From Rhodospirillaceae bacterium UBA6219 (lineage in GTDB: Bacteria > Pseudomonadota > Alphaproteobacteria > Rhodospirillales > Magnetospirillaceae), in the NCBI GenBank assembly GCA_002435715.1, contig DISD01000075.1, forward strand, positions 396 to 36,055: a stretch of 35,660 bases of DNA, in the 5' to 3' direction. The translations under genes were made by a program, and so were the position numbers. The notes under the pieces are model-generated. The model did not search any database. It had not been told where the DNA came from and saw nothing but the letters and a program-made list of their open reading frames with translations. This document shows positions 32,482 to 35,660 of this stretch, in pieces. The first letter of the stretch is position 1. The number at the start of each line of letters is the position of its first letter.

Positions 32482-33063
32482 ATGGAGAGATGTGTTTTGC
32501 CTCGACTGGTGTTGTTCAACAAGCCTTATGACGTGCTGACCCAGTTCACCGACCGTGAACACGGTCGTGCCACCCTGGCCGATTACGTCAAGATACCGGG
32601 CATCTATCCTGCCGGACGATTGGACCGGGATTCGGAAGGATTGTTGGTGCTGACCGATGACGGTGCGTTGGTGGCGAAGATCGCCCAGCCCCGCAACAAG
32701 ATGCCCAAGGTCTATTACGCCCAGGTGGAGGGGATCCCCACCGAGCAGGCATTGGATCATCTGCGCCAGGGCGTGGTGTTGAAGGATGGGCCGACCTTGC
32801 CGGCTTTGGCGGAATGCGTGTCTGAACCCCATTGGCTGTGGCCGCGGGATCCGCCCATTCGCTGGCGGGCGGCCATTCCCACCGCGTGGATCAAATTGAC
32901 TTTGCGTGAAGGACGGAACCGGCAGGTGCGCCGCATGAGTGCGGCGGTGGGCTTTCCCACCCTGCGCTTGATCCGCTGGTCCATCGGCGATTGGTCGTTG
33001 GGGGATTTGGCCCCCGGCCAGTGGCGGGAAGAAGCGGCGCCGATGGGCCGGCGCCGCCGATAA
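32482..33063 (+). CDS. rluE: 23S rRNA pseudouridine synthase RluE-like
   Basis: RluE makes pseudouridine 2457 in E. coli 23S rRNA, in the peptidyl-transferase region. The product from the ATG at 32482 is 193 aa (AAGG 5 nt upstream); a TTG at 32497 with GGAGAG upstream gives MPRLVLFNKPYDVL and is an equally good start. Conserved blocks are FNKPYDVLTQFTD, the catalytic AGRLDRDSEGLLVLTDDG (catalytic Asp within GRLDRDSEG), VYYAQVEGIPT, PHWLWPRDPPIR and EGRNRQVRRMSAAVGFPTLRL. There is no N-terminal S4 domain, as in RluE. It is divergent from a TrmH-type methyltransferase, so two RNA-modification genes face away from each other. The stop is 1 nt from the azoR stop on the other strand. Confidence 0.93.
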   Translation: MERCVLPRLVLFNKPYDVLTQFTDREHGRATLADYVKIPGIYPAGRLDRDSEGLLVLTDDGALVAKIAQPRNKMPKVYYAQVEGIPTEQALDHLRQGVVLKDGPTLPALAECVSEPHWLWPRDPPIRWRAAIPTAWIKLTLREGRNRQVRRMSAAVGFPTLRLIRWSIGDWSLGDLAPGQWREEAAPMGRRRR

Positions 33064-33064
33064 C

Positions 33065-33679
33065 TCAAACCGCCAGGGCGGCGATGGCGGCCTTGGCCTT
33101 GTCCAGGGCGGTGGCGGTGGCATCGGGGCCCATGGAGACACCTTCGGCGCGGATCACCTGCACGTCGGTGATGCCGATGAAGCCCAGGAACGCCCGCAGG
33201 AACGATTCCTGGTGGTCCATGGCGCCTTCATGGGGCAGGCCGGCATACATGCCACCACGGGCCGAGGCCAGGATCACCTTGCGGCCGCCGGCCAGACCTT
33301 CGGGACCGGACGCGGTGTAGCGGAAGGTGCGGCCGGGCTGGGCGATACGGTCGATCCACGCCTTCAATTGCGAGGGGACGCCGAAATTGTACATGGGCGC
33401 GCCGATCACCACCATGTCGGCGGCCAGGAATTCTTCCAGCAGCTGGGTCGACAGGACCAGTTCGGCCTTCTGGCGGTCATTCAAATCATCGACGCTTTGG
33501 AACTTCACCACCTGCAACAATTCACCGTCCAGATGGGGCAGGGCGGTTTCGGCCAGATCCCGGCGCACCACTTGAGCGCCGGGATTGGTCTGGCGCAGAT
33601 GGGCGACGATGTCGGCGGTCAGTTGACGGGTGATGGAAGCGGAACCCAAAGAGCTGGAATCGACGTGCAGGATATTCAT
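33065..33679 (-). CDS. azoR: FMN-dependent NADH-azoreductase / quinone reductase
   Basis: An AzoR-family flavodoxin-fold enzyme that reduces quinones and azo compounds with NADH, usually protecting against electrophiles. The start at 33679 (MNILHVDSSSLGSASITRQL) has GAGG 5 nt upstream and gives 204 aa, the usual length. Seen are the N-terminal phosphate-binding SSSLGSASIT for FMN, the GAPMYNFGVPSQLKAWIDRI block near the isoalloxazine ring, and ASARGGMY. It is divergent from a LysR-type regulator. The 108-nt gap between them holds several palindromes, so AzoR is probably controlled by that regulator, a common arrangement for azoR. Confidence 0.95.
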   Translation of the reverse strand: MNILHVDSSSLGSASITRQLTADIVAHLRQTNPGAQVVRRDLAETALPHLDGELLQVVKFQSVDDLNDRQKAELVLSTQLLEEFLAADMVVIGAPMYNFGVPSQLKAWIDRIAQPGRTFRYTASGPEGLAGGRKVILASARGGMYAGLPHEGAMDHQESFLRAFLGFIGITDVQVIRAEGVSMGPDATATALDKAKAAIAALAV

Positions 33680-33721
33680 GGCGGCCTCGTTCGATGAAAG
33701 GGAGATTGCCTCTGCCTTCAA

Positions 33722-33787
33722 CCTAATTAGGCAACGATGTTGCGAATAGTAGGCGGTTTCGGCACACTGCGTTCCATCAATGGAACG
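33722..33787. promoter_or_regulatory. palindrome cluster in the azoR-lysR divergent region
   Basis: Three perfect palindromes lie in 66 bp. CCTAATTAGG is at 33722-33731. GCAAC-GAT-GTTGC is at 33731-33743. CGTTCCAT-CA-ATGGAACG is at 33770-33787 and ends directly before the LysR start codon. The last includes a T-N11-A pattern as in LysR-type operators. The arrangement is typical of autoregulation by a LysR protein with control of the divergent gene, here azoR. Which palindrome binds which protein cannot be told. Confidence 0.6.
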
Positions 33788-34693
33788 ATGGCTGGCATGC
33801 GCGACCTGAACGACCTTTATTACTTCACCCAGGTGGTCGAGCACGGTGGCTTTTCCGCCGCCGGCCGCGCCTTGGGCCTGCCGAAATCCAAGCTCAGCCG
33901 CCGGGTCGCCCAGCTCGAGGAATCCTTGGGGGTGCGGCTGTTACAGCGCTCCAGTCGACGTTTTTCCCTGACCGAGATGGGCCAAGCCTATTACCGTCAT
34001 TGCCGAGCCATGGTGGTCGAGGCCGAGGCGGCGGAAGAAGTAATCGAGCATTCGCAAGCCGAGCCCCAAGGCACCATCCGCCTGTCTTGTCCGGTGACCT
34101 TGGTTCAGGTTCGTCTGGGCGTTTTGGTCACGCGGTTCCTGTCCGAATACCCCAAGGTCCGCATTCACATTGACGCGACCAACCGGCGTGTTGATTTGAT
34201 CGAAGAGGGGATCGATGTGGCTTTCCGGGTACGAAAGCCGCCCCTGGAAGATAGCGGTTTGATCATCAAGGTGTTGGAACAGGACGATGTCTATCTGGTG
34301 GGGGCGCCATCCCTGCTGGATGAATACGGGCGTCCGCAAATCCTGGAGCAATTGTCCGACTTGCCGTCATTGGGGATGACGCGGGCGGGGGGGCGCCATG
34401 TCTGGCAATTAGCCGGTCCCGAGGACAGCCGACGCGATGTCAGCCATCACCCGCGATTGGTGACCGACGACATGGTGGCCTTGCTGGATGCGGCTCGGGC
34501 GGGAATCGGTATCGTCCAGCTTCCGGCGCTGATGGTTGAAGCGGATTTGGCGGCGGGACGGCTGGAACGCATCCTGCCAGGGTGGGAAACGCCACAGGGA
34601 TTGATCCATGCGGTGTTCCCCTCACGTCGCGGACTGGTTCCGGCGGTGCGGCTGTTCCTGGACTATCTGGGGAAAAACTGGGGGCGCGCCTAA
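33788..34693 (+). CDS. LysR family transcriptional regulator
   Basis: A LysR-type regulator of 301 aa from ATG 33788 (ATG at 33797 is a near alternative; an ATG at 33737 would put the palindromes inside the gene). It has an N-terminal winged helix-turn-helix (about 6-65: LNDLYYFTQVVEHGGFSAAG, then LPKSKLSRRVAQLEESLGVRL) and a C-terminal effector-binding domain (about 90-298; TIRLSCPVTLVQVRLG, IDVAFRVR). The sequence style fits the AaeR/CrgA-like subgroup often divergent from azoR or other NAD(P)H-quinone reductases. It probably senses aromatic or quinone-like compounds and controls azoR; this is inferred from neighbourhood. Its stop is 3 nt from that of the next gene on the other strand. Confidence 0.94.
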   Translation: MAGMRDLNDLYYFTQVVEHGGFSAAGRALGLPKSKLSRRVAQLEESLGVRLLQRSSRRFSLTEMGQAYYRHCRAMVVEAEAAEEVIEHSQAEPQGTIRLSCPVTLVQVRLGVLVTRFLSEYPKVRIHIDATNRRVDLIEEGIDVAFRVRKPPLEDSGLIIKVLEQDDVYLVGAPSLLDEYGRPQILEQLSDLPSLGMTRAGGRHVWQLAGPEDSRRDVSHHPRLVTDDMVALLDAARAGIGIVQLPALMVEADLAAGRLERILPGWETPQGLIHAVFPSRRGLVPAVRLFLDYLGKNWGRA

Positions 34694-34696
34694 AGC

Positions 34697-34885
34697 TTAG
34701 CGCTTGAAGCCGAAGGGGGCGAAACGCACCTTGGCGACGGTCGAATTGGCGGCGGCGCGGGTCAGGGCCATGCCCATGGCGAAGTGCGGGGTCAGGTAAG
34801 GATTGGTCTTTTCGGCGCGAACACCCTCGGCCCGTTCTTCAGCCAAGGCTTCGTCCAATTCGCGCAACTCCGCCGGTCCCAACAT
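34697..34885 (-). CDS. small unrecognised protein (62 aa)
   Basis: I do not recognise this protein. The start at 34885 (MLGPAELRELDEALAEERAE) has AAAGGGGA a few nt upstream. Another ATG at 34915 would add ten residues but has no ribosome-binding site. The N-terminal half is an acidic amphipathic helix (about 4-24). The C-terminal half is more basic and ends VAKVRFAPFGFKR. No membrane segment, signal or metal motif. Codon use fits the host. An inverted repeat AGTAA-TTTTG-TTACT lies at 34925-34939 in its upstream region. It runs convergent to the LysR gene. Confidence 0.6.
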   Translation of the reverse strand: MLGPAELRELDEALAEERAEGVRAEKTNPYLTPHFAMGMALTRAAANSTVAKVRFAPFGFKR

Positions 34886-35219
34886 GATGTCCCCTTTCAA
34901 CCCCAATATATCCATGAGGAGGCAAGTAATTTTGTTACTGCTCGGTGGCGGCCGATGAAACTTTGTACCAATGCGCACCGTGCGATGCAACAATTTTTCA
35001 GTTCCGTGACGTCATCAAACGATCATTTTCCTCTAAATCATGTCTTTAGTTTGTAAGGTCATGGTCGCAGGGATGGTGTGTCTGATTTTTAAAACGCCTA
35101 TTAATGGATTTTTCCTGGGAGGCTGGGTGGTCACAGAGCATTGGGTGAGTGTTTCCATGGGAGAGGAGACGCAGCATGGCACCCTCGTACAACCCGAAGG
35201 TCTATCTCGGGGTGGTTGT
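34886..35219. other. AT-richer non-coding stretch before the hydrolase remnant
   Basis: This stretch of about 330 nt has more A/T than its surroundings and no convincing gene. It holds the inverted repeat AGTAA-TTTTG-TTACT (34925-34939), probably in the promoter region of the 62-aa gene, and an isolated palindrome TGACGTCA (35007-35014). A strong ribosome-binding stretch GGAGAGGAG stands before an ATG at 35176. That ATG opens a frame that differs from both frames of the hydrolase remnant downstream and becomes antisense to uvrA, so I do not call it a gene. It may be the preserved translation start of the decayed gene. Confidence 0.4.
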
Positions 35220-35479
35220 TTTGGTGTGGCCGGGATCGGCGCCAGTACCGACGCCTTGCCCCATGAAAGCGATCTGCGTTTTCAGAACAATGTGGACGAC
35301 GCCGTCACGTGGCCAAAGTCAGGTCAGGCAACCGATTGGCGGTGATTCCCGGCATGAACCACATGCTGAAGGATTCCCCCGTGGACCGGGGGGCCAATCT
35401 GCAGACCTACAATCAGCCGGATTTGCCCTTATCCGCTGGCTTGGTGCCTTTGCTGGCCGACTATTTCTTGTCCAAATAG
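35220..35479 (+). pseudogene. decayed alpha/beta hydrolase remnant (frameshifted and internally deleted)
   Basis: Two pieces of an alpha/beta hydrolase are readable in different frames. The first (35220 to about 35330) reads FGVAGIGASTDALPHESDL and then NNVDDAVTWPKSG. It resembles the stretch after the DDRGVG motif and the following D-x-x-A-V-x-W helix of secreted-type hydrolases. The second (about 35324-35479) reads RLAVIPGMNHMLKDSP and NLQTYNQPDLPLSAGL and ends LLADYFLSK plus TAG. It is the typical C terminus with the catalytic histidine in GMNHML. The nucleophile-elbow region (GxSxG) that should lie between them is missing, so a frameshift plus a deletion of the core is the simplest explanation. 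The end overlaps the uvrA stop region by 19 nt on the opposite strand. The family call rests on my memory of hydrolase patterns. Confidence 0.62.
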
Positions 35480-35660
35480 GGTTTCAGATACTGGCCGGTA
35501 TGGCTGTTCTTGCTGGCGGCGACCTTTTCCGGGGTGCCGGCGACCACCACTTGACCGCCGCCATCGCCGCCTTCGGGGCCCATGTCGATGATCCAGTCGG
35601 CGGTCTTGATGACTTCCAGGTTGTGTTCGATCACCACCACCGTGTTGCCGCCCTCGACCA
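35461..35660 (-). CDS. uvrA: excinuclease ABC subunit A, C-terminal end (5' part outside the window)
   Basis: UvrA is the DNA-damage-recognising ATPase of nucleotide excision repair. Only the last 66 codons are in the window on the minus strand. They read GGNTVVVIEHNLEVIKTADW, then IIDMGPEGGDGGGQVVVAGTPE and a final GQYLKPYL, the conserved UvrA C terminus including the H-loop histidine in VIEHNLEV and the signature following it. The gene continues beyond position 35660. Its stop codon lies inside the last codons of the hydrolase remnant on the other strand. Confidence 0.96.
   Translation of the reverse strand, partial: VEGGNTVVVIEHNLEVIKTADWIIDMGPEGGDGGGQVVVAGTPEKVAASKNSHTGQYLKPYLDKK

Noticed and set aside
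32458..33141. N-terminal extension of the TrmH-type frame by about 228 codons
   Set aside because: It is antisense to rluE and resembles no methyltransferase domain.
35007..35014. Palindrome TGACGTCA as a regulatory site
   Set aside because: A lone 8-bp palindrome is expected by chance in a window this size, and nothing nearby supports a role.
35040..35345. A 101-codon + strand frame as an independent small gene
   Set aside because: Its first half has no recognisable content or good ribosome-binding site, and its second half matches an alpha/beta hydrolase fragment that continues in another frame, so it is treated as part of a remnant.
35176..35660. A + strand frame with a strong ribosome-binding site, open to the window edge
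   Set aside because: Most of it is antisense to uvrA and the rest is out of frame with the hydrolase pieces; only the start signal may be a relic.
1..35660. tRNA, rRNA, CRISPR arrays, insertion sequences, attachment sites
   Set aside because: I looked for cloverleaf-like segments in gaps, regularly spaced repeats, transposase motifs and flanking direct repeats and found none I could support.

Overview
The window is about 35.7 kb of GC-rich chromosomal DNA. Gene content, gene order and protein style suggest a Magnetospirillum/Rhodospirillaceae-type alphaproteobacterium. This is inferred from the alphaproteobacterial order pyrG-kdsA-eno-ftsB-pdhABC-lpd-lipA-Coq10-like, a pyruvate dehydrogenase E1 beta that carries its own lipoyl domain, and a rich chemotaxis gene set. 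I saw no rRNA, tRNA, CRISPR array, insertion sequence or prophage.

Left part (1-17.3 kb): central metabolism, mostly on the + strand. It holds the 3' part of pyrG, then kdsA, eno (closed by a clear terminator), ftsB, and the pyruvate dehydrogenase operon pdhA-pdhB-pdhC-(two unrecognised genes)-lpdA. A sensor HD-GYP protein, lipA and a Coq10/START-domain gene follow. A chemoreceptor on the minus strand sits between ftsB and pdhA, and tldD (minus) closes the block. The E1, E2 and E3 subunits and lipoyl synthase are co-located, so lipoate synthesis lies beside its main client enzyme.

Middle part (17.4-30.6 kb): after a DUF3422 membrane protein (+) comes a minus-strand run of ten signal-transduction genes. 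In transcription order these are STAS protein, cheY, cheA, cheW, chemoreceptor, cheR, cheD, cheB, a 162-aa protein with a CheZ-like DxxxQ motif, and a chemoreceptor with an HBM-like sensor and a C-terminal PilZ domain. Together they make a full phosphorelay and adaptation system with a probable c-di-GMP input. Divergent from its head is a 125-aa homologue of photoactive yellow protein (PYP). It keeps Tyr42 and Glu46 but has Trp at the chromophore-cysteine position 69. I consider the PYP-like protein beside the che operon, and the CheZ-like protein inside it, the most interesting content here.

Right part (30.6-35.7 kb): ppk2 (polyphosphate kinase 2), a TrmH-family RNA methyltransferase, rluE, azoR with a divergent LysR regulator and a palindrome-dense intergenic region, a 62-aa unknown protein, a decayed alpha/beta-hydrolase remnant, and the 3' end of uvrA running off the edge.

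Several convergent gene pairs meet with 0-3 bp between stop codons (ftsB/chemoreceptor, Coq10-like/tldD, rluE/azoR, lysR/62-aa gene) or overlap (hydrolase remnant/uvrA). Two other convergent pairs carry strong hairpins.
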